This document shows positions 38,804-47,350 of a DNA stretch of 56,723 bases, one piece after another; positions within the stretch are counted from its first letter, which is position 1, and the number at the start of each line of letters is the position of its first letter. A program made the translations under genes and the position numbers. The notes beneath the pieces are model-generated. The model saw only the letters and a list, made by a program, of their open reading frames with translations, searched no databases and was not told the origin of the DNA. This DNA is from Bacteroidales bacterium (GTDB lineage Bacteria > Bacteroidota > Bacteroidia > Bacteroidales > UBA3824): assembly GCA_017535325.1 (NCBI GenBank), contig JAFXUC010000074.1:1-56723 (forward strand). Reading direction: 5' to 3'.

Positions 38804-38822
38804 TTTTTTCATTGAATATTTC

Positions 38823-38862
38823 AAAAAAGCCGGAAAAGACCGATTATCTTTCCGGCTTTTTT
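38823..38862 (+). terminator. Terminator ending the ribosomal cluster
   Basis: AAAAAAGCCGGAAAAGA pairs with TCTTTCCGGCTTTTTT across a short loop (ccgatta). A-tract and T-tract make it bidirectional in form. It lies between rplQ and the OmpA-family gene. Confidence 0.95.
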
Positions 38863-38883
38863 ACTTTTTATAGAACAGAGAAT

Positions 38884-40803
38884 ATGAGAAAAGTTTTGTT
38901 GTTGGTCGTATTGACTTTTTTTTGTGCTTTGACAGTTGCTGCTCAGAGCAAAAACAAAAAGGCGCAGGCATTGTTTGAAGAGGCTTTGAGTAAGTACTCC
39001 GCGATGCAGTATTCCGAGGCTGAGACTCTGTGCGACAAGGCGTTGAAACTTGACGGAGCATTTGACATGCCTTATCTTTTGAAAGCGGAAATAGCCGCCG
39101 ACCGCAAAGAGTTTCAAAAGGAAATTGAATGTCTTAATCTTGCATTGAAATTAAGACCAAACGATGAGATGATTGTCTCAGGCCTCGGCGATGCTTATTT
39201 TGAACTGCCCGATTACCGCAAGGCAGTTGAATATTACAAACAACTTTTGTCGTTGGAGAGACTATCCCAAAAGTATAGGGACAATGCCGTAAAAAATATT
39301 GAAATCGCTGAATTTAGAATTCGCGCTTTGGAAAATCCCGTGGACATAAAACCAAAAAATCTCGGCATTAATGTCAATACAATCTACAACGATTATTTTC
39401 CTTCTCTCTCCGCAAGCGGCAACACGCTCGTCTACACCATTGAAGTTCCGCAGACAGCAAATAATCCGTTATTGCCTAAAACTCAGGAAGATATTTATAT
39501 TACACGTCGCAGGGACGGTGAAGACTGGCAGCAGGCGAGGTCTGTCGGCGCAGTAATTAACACAACTAACAACGAAGGAGCGCCTTTTATTTCGTCTGAC
39601 GGAAGAATTTTGCTTTTTACCTCATGTACTTGCCCTGACGGACTTATAAAATGTTGCGACATTTATTATTCGTATCTAAAAGACGGCGACTGGACATATC
39701 CGAAACCTTTGCCGGCCCCAGTTAATTCCAATTATTGGGAATCGCAACCTGCTTTCAGCGCAGATAATTCAACTCTTTATTTCGTTTCAAACCGTCCGGG
39801 CGGGTTCGGCGGAAAAGATATTTGGTATTGCCGTTTGATAGGGGACGGACGTTGGTCGGAGCCTATTAACGCAGGTGAAAACGTTAATACCGCAGGCGAC
39901 GAGTCAAGCCCGCTACTGCACGCCGACAACAAAACGCTTTATTTTGCCTCCGACGGACATATCGGAATGGGCGGTCAGGACTTGTTTGTTTCAAAACTTC
40001 AAGACGATGGCTCTTGGGGAAAGGCTGTCAATCTCGGTTATCCGATTAACACAAGGGACAATGAAACACGTCTTGCGGTCTCGGTGTTTGGAAATACGGC
40101 GGTGATTGCCTCCGACAGAGAGCCGAACAAGTTGTTAGACCTCTATGAAATAGAGTTGCCGCAAGGTATTAGACCGCGCAGAACGTTACTTGTCGCAGGC
40201 TTGGTTAAGGACAGAAAATCTTCAAATCCACTTGCCGCAGAATATGAAGTGGTGGATTTGTCGGCGAAAAAAATAATTCAAAAAGGAAAAACCGCGAAAG
40301 AATTTGTTAACCTTATGCTGTTTTTGCCGGAAGGAAAAGACTACGCGCTAAACGTTAATTCAGACGGATATTTTATGAATTCGGTGAATTTTTCTTTAAA
40401 AAACCTTCCCGATTCGGTTACGCGGAAGTACATTGAAATTGCTTTGGACAAGCCTGTTGTAGGAAACGTGATAAGGCTCGAAAACGTGTTTTTTGATACG
40501 GACAAGTATGAAATCAAGCCTCAGTCTTTTTACGAACTTGACAAATTGGCAGCCTTTTTGCATGAAAATCAAGGTATTAAGGTTGAAATAGGCGGGCATA
40601 CCGACAATCAGGGTTCTCAGGCGCATAATCAGGAACTCAGCGAAAATCGCGCAAAGGCAATTGTTGAGTATCTGACTAATAAAAAAGTTGACGTAAAACG
40701 CTTAAAAGCAAAAGGTTACGGACAGTCGCAGCCTTGCGCAGACAATTCAACGCCAGAGGGCAGGGCTAAAAACCGCCGCACGGAGGTCAAAATTATTGAG
40801 TAG
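38884..40803 (+). CDS. TPR-PD40-OmpA envelope protein (PorE-like)
   Basis: 639 aa from the ATG at 38884; an in-frame codon at 38812 would translate the terminator and is rejected. Order: signal peptide (1-21, ending TVAAQ), TPR-type helices (about 25-130), a PD40/WD40-like beta-propeller (about 160-425; FSADNSTLYFVSNRPGGFGG and related repeats), a CRD-like segment (about 435-510) and an OmpA peptidoglycan-binding domain (about 525-639; GGHTDNQGSQAHNQELSENR). This is the layout of PorE, the type 9 secretion component that anchors the machine to peptidoglycan. PorE is a lipoprotein; here no lipobox Cys is seen, so PorE identity is not certain. Many Bacteroidota have several such paralogues. Confidence 0.85.
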   Translation: MRKVLLLVVLTFFCALTVAAQSKNKKAQALFEEALSKYSAMQYSEAETLCDKALKLDGAFDMPYLLKAEIAADRKEFQKEIECLNLALKLRPNDEMIVSGLGDAYFELPDYRKAVEYYKQLLSLERLSQKYRDNAVKNIEIAEFRIRALENPVDIKPKNLGINVNTIYNDYFPSLSASGNTLVYTIEVPQTANNPLLPKTQEDIYITRRRDGEDWQQARSVGAVINTTNNEGAPFISSDGRILLFTSCTCPDGLIKCCDIYYSYLKDGDWTYPKPLPAPVNSNYWESQPAFSADNSTLYFVSNRPGGFGGKDIWYCRLIGDGRWSEPINAGENVNTAGDESSPLLHADNKTLYFASDGHIGMGGQDLFVSKLQDDGSWGKAVNLGYPINTRDNETRLAVSVFGNTAVIASDREPNKLLDLYEIELPQGIRPRRTLLVAGLVKDRKSSNPLAAEYEVVDLSAKKIIQKGKTAKEFVNLMLFLPEGKDYALNVNSDGYFMNSVNFSLKNLPDSVTRKYIEIALDKPVVGNVIRLENVFFDTDKYEIKPQSFYELDKLAAFLHENQGIKVEIGGHTDNQGSQAHNQELSENRAKAIVEYLTNKKVDVKRLKAKGYGQSQPCADNSTPEGRAKNRRTEVKIIE

Positions 40804-40856
40804 TTACAACTACTTGAAATTTAGTGTATTAAAAAATAATTAAAAAAAATATACGC

Positions 40857-40926
40857 TAAATTTGCTATTATTTAAAAAAAAAGTAATAATTTTGGCAACT
40901 AAGCGAAAAATTGTGTATAATTTTTG
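40857..40926 (+). promoter_or_regulatory. Promoter region of the SUMF1-fold gene pair
   Basis: The 197-base gap holds TAAATTTG (40857-40864), TAATTTTG (40887-40894) and an AATTTTTG (40919-40926), three candidate -7 elements about 30 bases apart. An imperfect inverted repeat (40817-40829 with 40851-40863, AAATTTAG and CTAAATTT arms) overlaps the first. Which is used cannot be told from sequence. Confidence 0.5.
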
Positions 40927-41000
40927 CAACAATAAAATAGTAACTGCGTTTTAAATATACAAGGAAAAATAATCTCTAACCATAAAATTTTTTTTGTGAG

Positions 41001-41912
41001 ATGAATAAAATTACGGTTTTAATTGCAGCATTGTTTTGTATTTCACTTGCTGTGAATGCACAAACTAAACCGCAAATGGTTTTGGTGGACGGTGGTAGTT
41101 TTCAGATGGGAAATCCCGGAACTGCTGCTCCGAAAGGCGATTCTGACGAAAGACCCGTTCATGAGGTAACCGTTAAGAGTTTTTATATTGCCAAAACGGA
41201 AGTAACGGTTAAGGAATACAAACAGTTTATTAACGATGCTTCTGCGAAGGATTTTCTTAACAAAAGGGAGCATAAAATGCCTAACGCTCCCGATTCTGCG
41301 TGGTATGCCGAGCATCCTGACACAAAGAAGTATTATCCTTTGCCTACTCATCCGTGGTGGGATTGGCAAGACGATTTGCCTATGCAGCATATTACTTGGT
41401 ATGATGCCGTGGCTTATTGCAATTGGCTTTCTGCAAAGGAGGGTTTGCAAAAGTGTTATTCTGAAAACGCTGACGGAGGAATCGATTTTGACGCTTCCAA
41501 AAACGGTTACCGTCTGCCTACTGAGGCTGAATGGGAATTTGCGGCAAGAGGTGGCAACAAGTCAAAAGGCTCGCTCTATTCGGGTAGTGCAAATCCGATA
41601 GACGTATGCTGGTTTGACGATTCTTCAAAACTAAAAGGACCTCAAAAAGTCGGCACCAAAAATGCAAACGAACTCGGTATTTTCGATATGAGCGGTAACG
41701 TTTGGGAGTGGTGTTCTGATTATTATGCAAAGGATTTTTACGCAAAGTCTCAGAAAGACAATCCCGTAAACCTGACGGCTTCTCCGTACAGAGTTTTGAG
41801 GGGCGGTTCATGGCACTATCAGGTAGACCATGCCACCGTAACTTCAAGGGACGGTCCCGAGCCGCATTTCTCTAATTTTAATTACGGAATGAGGCTGGCT
41901 AAAAATAATTAA
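41001..41912 (+). CDS. Exported SUMF1-fold protein, no FGE cysteines (1)
   Basis: 303 aa. Signal peptide to about residue 21 (LAVNAQTKPQ). The rest is a formylglycine-generating-enzyme/SUMF1 fold: MVLVDGGSFQMGNPG, RPVHEVTVKSFYIAKTEVT, YRLPTEAEWEFAARGG, ELGIFDMSGNVWEWCSDYY and VLRGGSWHY. True FGE uses two Cys near the C-terminus; in this protein that region reads TSRDGPEPHFSNFNYGMR and has none, so sulfatase activation is unlikely. The same fold occurs in GldJ/GldK of the gliding/T9SS machinery, but those are lipoproteins. Paralogue of the next gene, 19 bases downstream. Confidence 0.88.
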   Translation: MNKITVLIAALFCISLAVNAQTKPQMVLVDGGSFQMGNPGTAAPKGDSDERPVHEVTVKSFYIAKTEVTVKEYKQFINDASAKDFLNKREHKMPNAPDSAWYAEHPDTKKYYPLPTHPWWDWQDDLPMQHITWYDAVAYCNWLSAKEGLQKCYSENADGGIDFDASKNGYRLPTEAEWEFAARGGNKSKGSLYSGSANPIDVCWFDDSSKLKGPQKVGTKNANELGIFDMSGNVWEWCSDYYAKDFYAKSQKDNPVNLTASPYRVLRGGSWHYQVDHATVTSRDGPEPHFSNFNYGMRLAKNN

Positions 41913-41931
41913 CAATTAAAAAAACGGTTTT

Positions 41932-42747
41932 ATGGCACTTTCAACCTTTATCGGCAAAACGTTGCTGTTTGCGGTTTCAATGCTGCCTTTGGCTGGTTAT
42001 GTGTCGGCGCAGACGGCAAATCCTCCCGCCGTGATAGCCGTCAAAGGCGGAACTTTCAAAATGGGCAATCAGGACGGCTATGTTGACGAAACGCCCGTAC
42101 ACAATGTTACCCTCACTGATTTCAGTATCGGAAAGTACGAGGTAACGGTGGCTCAGTACCGTCAGTTTTGTAACGAGACGGGACGCAAAATGCCGCCCGA
42201 TCCCAAGCCGGAGTGGTATCAGGAGCATGACAAGGCTGTGCCGTGGCAGTGGAACGACAACAACCCGATAGTCAACGTTACGTATTTTGACGCGGTCTCT
42301 TACTGCAAATGGCTGACCGAAAAGTACGGCGAAACTTACGCCCTGCCTACCGAGGCGCAGTGGGAATATGCCGCAAGAGGCGGTCAGATGTCAAAAAACT
42401 ATAAATATGCCGGCAGCGACGATATTGACGAAGTGGCATGGTATGACGAGACAACAAGGGAAAAGGGTATTCACCCCGTTGGAAAGTTGAAACCGAACGA
42501 GTTGGGGATATTTGACATGTCCGGCAACGCCTGGGAATGGTGCTTGGACTATTACGGAAACTACCCTTCTTCTTCGCAGAAAGACCCCAAAGGTCCTTCT
42601 GCTGGTATGTACAGGGTTATACGCGGCGGTTCGTGGTATTATGTCGAGGATATGGCACGCATAACCTCGCGCGACGGTCCTGAACCGCAGTTTACCAATT
42701 ATAATTACGGATTCAGGGTTGTGAAGTTGCCCGCAACGAAAAAATAG
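41932..42747 (+). CDS. Exported SUMF1-fold protein, no FGE cysteines (2)
   Basis: 271 aa. Signal peptide to about residue 26 (AGYVSAQTANPP). Same fold and motif order as its upstream neighbour: AVKGGTFKMGNQDG, YALPTEAQWEYAARGG, ELGIFDMSGNAWEWCLDYYG, YRVIRGGSWYY, ending TSRDGPEPQFTNYNYGFRVVK. The shared RDGPEP ending marks a tandem duplication. The FGE catalytic cysteines are absent. Probably a periplasmic or surface structural or binding protein; substrate unknown. Confidence 0.87.
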   Translation: MALSTFIGKTLLFAVSMLPLAGYVSAQTANPPAVIAVKGGTFKMGNQDGYVDETPVHNVTLTDFSIGKYEVTVAQYRQFCNETGRKMPPDPKPEWYQEHDKAVPWQWNDNNPIVNVTYFDAVSYCKWLTEKYGETYALPTEAQWEYAARGGQMSKNYKYAGSDDIDEVAWYDETTREKGIHPVGKLKPNELGIFDMSGNAWEWCLDYYGNYPSSSQKDPKGPSAGMYRVIRGGSWYYVEDMARITSRDGPEPQFTNYNYGFRVVKLPATKK

Positions 42748-42759
42748 TCAGTTTTAACT

Positions 42760-43323
42760 ATGTTCGGATTGAAAAAAATAATACGGTCGGTGGTTTTTAA
42801 ACGGCTTGTGATAATTTCTGCGGCCGTATTTTTTTGCGTACCTGATGTTTCCGCGCAACTTCACACTAAGGTCTACCTTTCGCCGAGGCTGAAAATCGGC
42901 TGGACGTTTTTTTCCGGTTTCAACTACGGTTTTGACCTGACTATCGGACTTTTTACCCTGAAAAACGAAAATCCGGAAATTAACGTGTGCATTTCCCCGC
43001 AATACATGATGGTAAACTACAAGGGAAACGTCCATACGCTGATTTCTTTTAACGCCGTTATAGAATCTGATTATTACCGTCTTAATCTCGGCGTGGGAAA
43101 GGCGGTAACAAAGTGGGGTTTTCACAACAGAAACTCCAACAACGCGCTCGGTTATAACATCGGTGTGGCTTTCAGTACCGAGAGCGAGCATACGCCGTGG
43201 ATAGAAGGCAACGTTTTTGCGTTGCACAACGGATACTGGGAATTTTACGGACGGCCTTATTATATGTCGTCTTCCGTGTTTTTCCGTCCCGCCTCGCCGT
43301 ATGTGGTTTATGAAACACAATAA
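42760..43323 (+). CDS. Small exported protein, beta-rich, unknown
   Basis: 187 aa. Not recognised. Signal peptide to about residue 33 (FFCVPDVSAQL). The mature part alternates polar and aromatic residues (KIGWTFFSGFNYGFDLTIGL; YYRLNLGVGKAV), as in small outer-membrane barrels or barrel-like domains. Starts 12 bases after the second SUMF1 gene, so probably one transcript. An antisense frame of similar length exists but has no signal peptide and is a shadow. Confidence 0.75.
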   Translation: MFGLKKIIRSVVFKRLVIISAAVFFCVPDVSAQLHTKVYLSPRLKIGWTFFSGFNYGFDLTIGLFTLKNENPEINVCISPQYMMVNYKGNVHTLISFNAVIESDYYRLNLGVGKAVTKWGFHNRNSNNALGYNIGVAFSTESEHTPWIEGNVFALHNGYWEFYGRPYYMSSSVFFRPASPYVVYETQ

Positions 43324-43349
43324 AGTTTTTTCAACTTTTTAAGAAAATT

Positions 43350-44162
43350 ATGTGGCCTTTCTCTCTGATAAAAACTTATAAAAACAGCGGCGCAGACAAA
43401 ACAATGTCAAAAATAACAAGAAAAATGGGTTATGAATTTGACATGAACCTTTATTATTACTATTATCTGAGCGAAATTAAAAACTGGTCAACACATATTT
43501 CCAATACGAGAAAATTTATAACAGACTGTGCAAGAAGATGTTGCGGCAGACATTCGTGCGTGGTGCTCGGCAGCGGCTGTTGCATTGACGTTCCCGTTTT
43601 GGAACTTTCAAGAATGTTTGAGACCGTCTACTTGGTAGACCTTGTCCACCCCGACAAAGTGGTCAGAAAAATGTCGGAGTTCAGCAACGTGAAATTCATC
43701 ACCGAAGACATAACAAAAATCGTTTCCGAAACTTACAACAGCATAGGCCGTTACAAGGATTTCTGCGTTGACGTGCTGATAAGTTCGCCGAATTACAGTT
43801 CGGGACGTTACAGCGACATTCTCGGAAACTTCGATTTTGTGGTCTCGGACAACATACTTTCGTTTCTTTCTTACCCGATTGTAAAGTACCTCTCAAAACT
43901 CGAACTGATTGACGATATTTCTTCGCGGTATTTGGAGGAGTTTATACACCGTTATCACCTTCAAATTCTCCCGAAAGGAAAATCCTGCATAATCTCGCCC
44001 GTGAGCGAAAAACGCTACAATCAGGAAGGTCTTGAAATGTACGACAAATCAATAGTTTACATTCCGAAAGAGACCGTTAAGGATTCTCAGTCGTGGATTT
44101 GGAACTTTTCCGACTCTGTGTCGGACAGGTTGGAATATAACGTTAAGGCGTGGGAATATTAA
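43350..44162 (+). CDS. Class I SAM methyltransferase-like protein
   Basis: 270 aa, no signal peptide. The stretch CVVLGSGCCIDVPVLELSR followed by VYLVDLVHPDKV resembles the SAM-binding motif I (usually GxGxG) and the acidic end of strand 2 in Rossmann methyltransferases. Later blocks (NFDFVVSDNILSFLSYPIVK) fit motif IV. Substrate unknown. It is cytoplasmic among envelope genes, which is odd. The motif I is irregular, so activity is unproven. Confidence 0.6.
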   Translation: MWPFSLIKTYKNSGADKTMSKITRKMGYEFDMNLYYYYYLSEIKNWSTHISNTRKFITDCARRCCGRHSCVVLGSGCCIDVPVLELSRMFETVYLVDLVHPDKVVRKMSEFSNVKFITEDITKIVSETYNSIGRYKDFCVDVLISSPNYSSGRYSDILGNFDFVVSDNILSFLSYPIVKYLSKLELIDDISSRYLEEFIHRYHLQILPKGKSCIISPVSEKRYNQEGLEMYDKSIVYIPKETVKDSQSWIWNFSDSVSDRLEYNVKAWEY

Positions 44163-44185
44163 ATTTGAAAAATGTTAAGAATATT

Positions 44186-45094
44186 ATGAAATATGTTTTT
44201 AATGCTATAATTTTGTTAGCGGTAATTATCGTAATCCGGATGGCGGCTTGTCAGGACACAAAAACAACTGAAAGCGGAGTCGAGACGGCAAAAACCGGGG
44301 AAACAGATTTCAAGGGCGCAAGGCTTTTGAAAACCTGTAAAAATTATTTCAGTCTGCCGCAGTCGGTTGTACTTGACGAAAAAAATGACATAATTTACAT
44401 TTCAAATCTTGTCAGGGATTCTGCTGATTCCGGGACTTCCGGTTATGTGTGCCGTGCGGGACTCAGCGGTGAAATTATTGACACGCTCAATATTCCTGAA
44501 TTGTCTTCGCCGAAAGGCTTGGCGGTAGGGAACGGGGTGCTTTTTATTGCCGATAAGGACTGTCTTGTCGAATACGGGATTCAGGAAGATTCTGTCGTGA
44601 AAAAATATCAGATTCCCGGAGCGGCTGCTTTATATGACGTGGTAATTTCGGGCGAAGGTACGGTTTATGTTTCCGATTCTGAGGAAAACTGCATTTACAA
44701 AGTTTCAGGCGGCGGGGCTGAGGTGTTTTTCAGCAGTCAGGATTATGTTTTGACGGGGGTTTTGACCTTTGACGACGGCTTTTTGTATGCCGCCTCTGAC
44801 AACAAAATTCTTAAAATTTCAGAAAAGGCAAATGCCGAGGTTTTCAAAAAACTGAAATTTACGCCTTCGGGAATAAAATCTGACGGCAAAGGCGGATTTT
44901 TGGTAGCCTCGCCCTCTGACGGTATTTTTGCTGTCAGCAAAGACTCCTTGGAGATGATTGTAAAAAAACGTCAGAATATTTATTGTGCTGATTTTGAATA
45001 CGTTGACCAGCAAAAAACACTTTTTGCGCCGACAGGAAAAGACAACAGCCTTGAAATCTACGAAGTCGGACAATATTTTAAACCTGCAAAATGA
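44186..45094 (+). CDS. Lipoprotein with NHL/SMP-30-like beta-propeller
   Basis: 302 aa from the ATG at 44186; an in-frame GTG at 44150 overlaps the previous gene and would push the signal peptide inward. Lipobox RMAAC is at about residue 18-22. The mature part has repeated propeller-blade sequences (SVVLDEKNDIIYISNLV; GLAVGNGVLFIADKDCLVEY; VVISGEGTVYVSDSEENCIY). Such domains bind ligands or act as lactonases; no catalytic set is clear. Its stop overlaps the next start (ATGA). Confidence 0.8.
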   Translation: MKYVFNAIILLAVIIVIRMAACQDTKTTESGVETAKTGETDFKGARLLKTCKNYFSLPQSVVLDEKNDIIYISNLVRDSADSGTSGYVCRAGLSGEIIDTLNIPELSSPKGLAVGNGVLFIADKDCLVEYGIQEDSVVKKYQIPGAAALYDVVISGEGTVYVSDSEENCIYKVSGGGAEVFFSSQDYVLTGVLTFDDGFLYAASDNKILKISEKANAEVFKKLKFTPSGIKSDGKGGFLVASPSDGIFAVSKDSLEMIVKKRQNIYCADFEYVDQQKTLFAPTGKDNSLEIYEVGQYFKPAK

Positions 45095-46152
45095 CAAAAG
45101 TTTTTTACATATCGCTTTTTTCGTTTTTCTGTTTTAATGCTCAGGCGCAGACGCTTAGTTTTGAGACGGAAGAATACGATTTCGGCGACATTGCCGAATT
45201 AGGCGGGGCGGCTTCTTACCGTTTTGTTTACACAAATACGGGGCATAAGCCGTTGATTATCAACTCTGTGCATACTTCTTGCGGCTGCACTTCGCCTGCG
45301 TGGTCAAGCGAGCCTGTCTTGCCCCAGTCTCAGGGCTTTGTAGACGTTACCTTTGACCCGCGCAACCGTCAGGGCGGTTTTACAAAAAGCATTATCGTAA
45401 AGTCAAACGGCGGCGAAAAGACGCTTTATATTTCCGGCAACGTTTTGCCCAAACCAGACCCAATTTCGGCGGAATATCCGTTTAAGATGTTTGATTTGAG
45501 ACTAAAAACAACAACGGTCAATTTCAACAAACTGACTTTTCCCGACAGCGTTACAAGGGAAATCGAAGTTTACAACCCGACCAAGGCAAACCTCAAAATA
45601 GAAACGCAAAATACTGATTACGCAACAGTTACGGCAAAACCTCAGATCTTGAAACCCGGCGAAAAAGGCGTTCTGAAATGCGTTTTCAACTCCAAGTTTT
45701 ATGACGGTTTTGACTTTGTGAAATTCGACGTGCCGGTTTTTGTAAATACATACGAATACAAACTTTCTTTCAAGGCGCAGATAACGGAGGAATTTTCGCC
45801 GGAGGAGAAAAAAAATCCGCCGGTTATGAGTTTCAGGGGGAAACTTGAAACGATAAATTTGGAGGCTTATTCTGAAGAAGAGCCTGCTTTTTGCGCCCTG
45901 ACGTTTTACAACTCAGGAAAATCGCCGCTCAAAATCCGCGCCGTCAGAAACGCCTGTCAGTGGCTCAAATGCGAATTTGACAAAAACGCTCTGCCCGAAG
46001 GCAAAACGGGCGAAATAAAATTTGAGTTTGACACCCGTAACCGTCCCGGACTTTACGACCGTTACGTTACGATTGTTACCAACAGTCCTGAAACTCAGTA
46101 CGTTATAGTGCATTTCAGACTGAACGTCATAAAAGGAATGAAAAATGATTGA
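45091..46152 (+). CDS. DUF1573 exported protein
   Basis: 353 aa. Signal peptide to about residue 19 (FNAQAQTLSF). An N-terminal DUF1573 domain (about 22-120) shows EEYDFGDIAELGGAASYRF and TSCGCTSPAW. Further Ig-like/ASH-type strands follow, including a second CGCT-less copy near the C-terminus (NSGKSPLKIRAVRNACQWL). Function of DUF1573 is unknown; it is common in Bacteroidota envelopes. Overlaps the genes on both sides, implying coupled translation. Confidence 0.87.
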   Translation: MTKVFYISLFSFFCFNAQAQTLSFETEEYDFGDIAELGGAASYRFVYTNTGHKPLIINSVHTSCGCTSPAWSSEPVLPQSQGFVDVTFDPRNRQGGFTKSIIVKSNGGEKTLYISGNVLPKPDPISAEYPFKMFDLRLKTTTVNFNKLTFPDSVTREIEVYNPTKANLKIETQNTDYATVTAKPQILKPGEKGVLKCVFNSKFYDGFDFVKFDVPVFVNTYEYKLSFKAQITEEFSPEEKKNPPVMSFRGKLETINLEAYSEEEPAFCALTFYNSGKSPLKIRAVRNACQWLKCEFDKNALPEGKTGEIKFEFDTRNRPGLYDRYVTIVTNSPETQYVIVHFRLNVIKGMKND

Positions 46153-47350
46153 TTTTTTTTCAGAGAATTACGTTTATTTTTTGGTACCGTTAATCAGCGG
46201 CTTAATCGGCTACATCACCAACGTACTGTCGATTAAGATGACTTTTTATCCGCTTGATTTCGTGGGAATTAAACCGTTTTTCGGCTGGCAGGGCATTCTG
46301 CCGTCAAAGGCTACTAAAATGGCTGAAAAGTCGGTCGATTTGCTTACCCGCGACCTTTTTAAGCCGAAAGAGGTTTTTGAAAAAATTGACGAAAAGGAGA
46401 CTGAGCGCATTTTGCACGGTGATTTTCTCGAAATGTCAGCCGGTATCACCGATTCTGTCATGAAAATAAAAATGCCTCTTACGTGGGAAGTTGCCGGCAT
46501 TGCGGTAAGAGGAAAAATCAAAAAGATAATCGAAATGCTTCTGCCGGAAATCGTTGAAAAATCGTTTCAGGAAATCAAAAAAAACATAGACAAAATTCTT
46601 GACCTTAAACTTTTGGCTGTCAACACGATGAAAGAGGACAAGGCGATGATTAACAAAATTTTTCTCGACCTCGGCGGCAGACAGTTCCGTTTTATTGAAG
46701 TTTCAGGTTTTTGGCTCGGAATGTTGTTCGGAATCGGACAAAATATAACTTCGCTTTACACGACTCACTGGCTGATGTTTGCGGTTTACGGCGTGTTTAT
46801 CGGCTTTGTAACCAACTGGCTGGCGATAAAACTGATTTTTGAGCCCGCCGAGCCGAAAAAAATAGGGCCTTTTAAGTTTTGGGGACTTTTTCTCAGAAAC
46901 CAAAAGGAAGAAAGTTACCGTTACGCCGAAATTATCGCAAAGGAAGTCCTGACGACCGAAAACCTTTTTGATTATATTTTCAGATTCCCGAAAAACGAGG
47001 TTACAAAAAACATAATTTTCAAACACGTTTCCATGGCTGTTGACAAGGCTTTGGAATCGCAGCCCGCTTTGTTTAAATTCTTGATTACCAATCAAAAAAC
47101 TTCGGAATTTAAGTCGGTGGTTTTCTTTAATTTAGTTAACGAGTTGCCGCTAAATATCCGCAGCATTTTCCCTTATGCCGAAAAAACTCTTGACATTCAA
47201 AAAACTATCGGCGAAAAAATGGCAAACCTGCCGCCAAGACAGTTTATTGATTTCCTCCGTCCCGCTTTTCAGGAAGACGAATGGAAACTGATTGCCGTCG
47301 GCGCAGCCTTGGGCGGAGTTGCCGGAATTTTGCAGTCGATGTTGGTTTAA
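46145..47350 (+). CDS. DUF445 membrane protein
   Basis: 401 aa. Membrane segment at the N-terminus (YFLVPLISGLIGYITNVLSI) and another central pair (FWLGMLFGIGQNI; HWLMFAVYGVFIGFVTNWLA), with a helical domain between. The YITNxxxIKM block near residue 25-35 and its echo VTNWLAIKLIF mark the DUF445/YheB family. Function unknown. Overlaps the DUF1573 gene by 8 bases; its stop overlaps that of the convergent gene. Confidence 0.88.
   Translation: MIDFFSENYVYFLVPLISGLIGYITNVLSIKMTFYPLDFVGIKPFFGWQGILPSKATKMAEKSVDLLTRDLFKPKEVFEKIDEKETERILHGDFLEMSAGITDSVMKIKMPLTWEVAGIAVRGKIKKIIEMLLPEIVEKSFQEIKKNIDKILDLKLLAVNTMKEDKAMINKIFLDLGGRQFRFIEVSGFWLGMLFGIGQNITSLYTTHWLMFAVYGVFIGFVTNWLAIKLIFEPAEPKKIGPFKFWGLFLRNQKEESYRYAEIIAKEVLTTENLFDYIFRFPKNEVTKNIIFKHVSMAVDKALESQPALFKFLITNQKTSEFKSVVFFNLVNELPLNIRSIFPYAEKTLDIQKTIGEKMANLPPRQFIDFLRPAFQEDEWKLIAVGAALGGVAGILQSMLV

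Noticed and set aside
38812..38883. Upstream start for the OmpA-family gene
   Set aside because: It would translate the rplQ terminator and bury the signal peptide.
42754..43320. 188-codon frame antisense to the small exported protein
   Set aside because: The plus-strand frame has a clear signal peptide and fits the operon; the antisense product is basic and has no family features.
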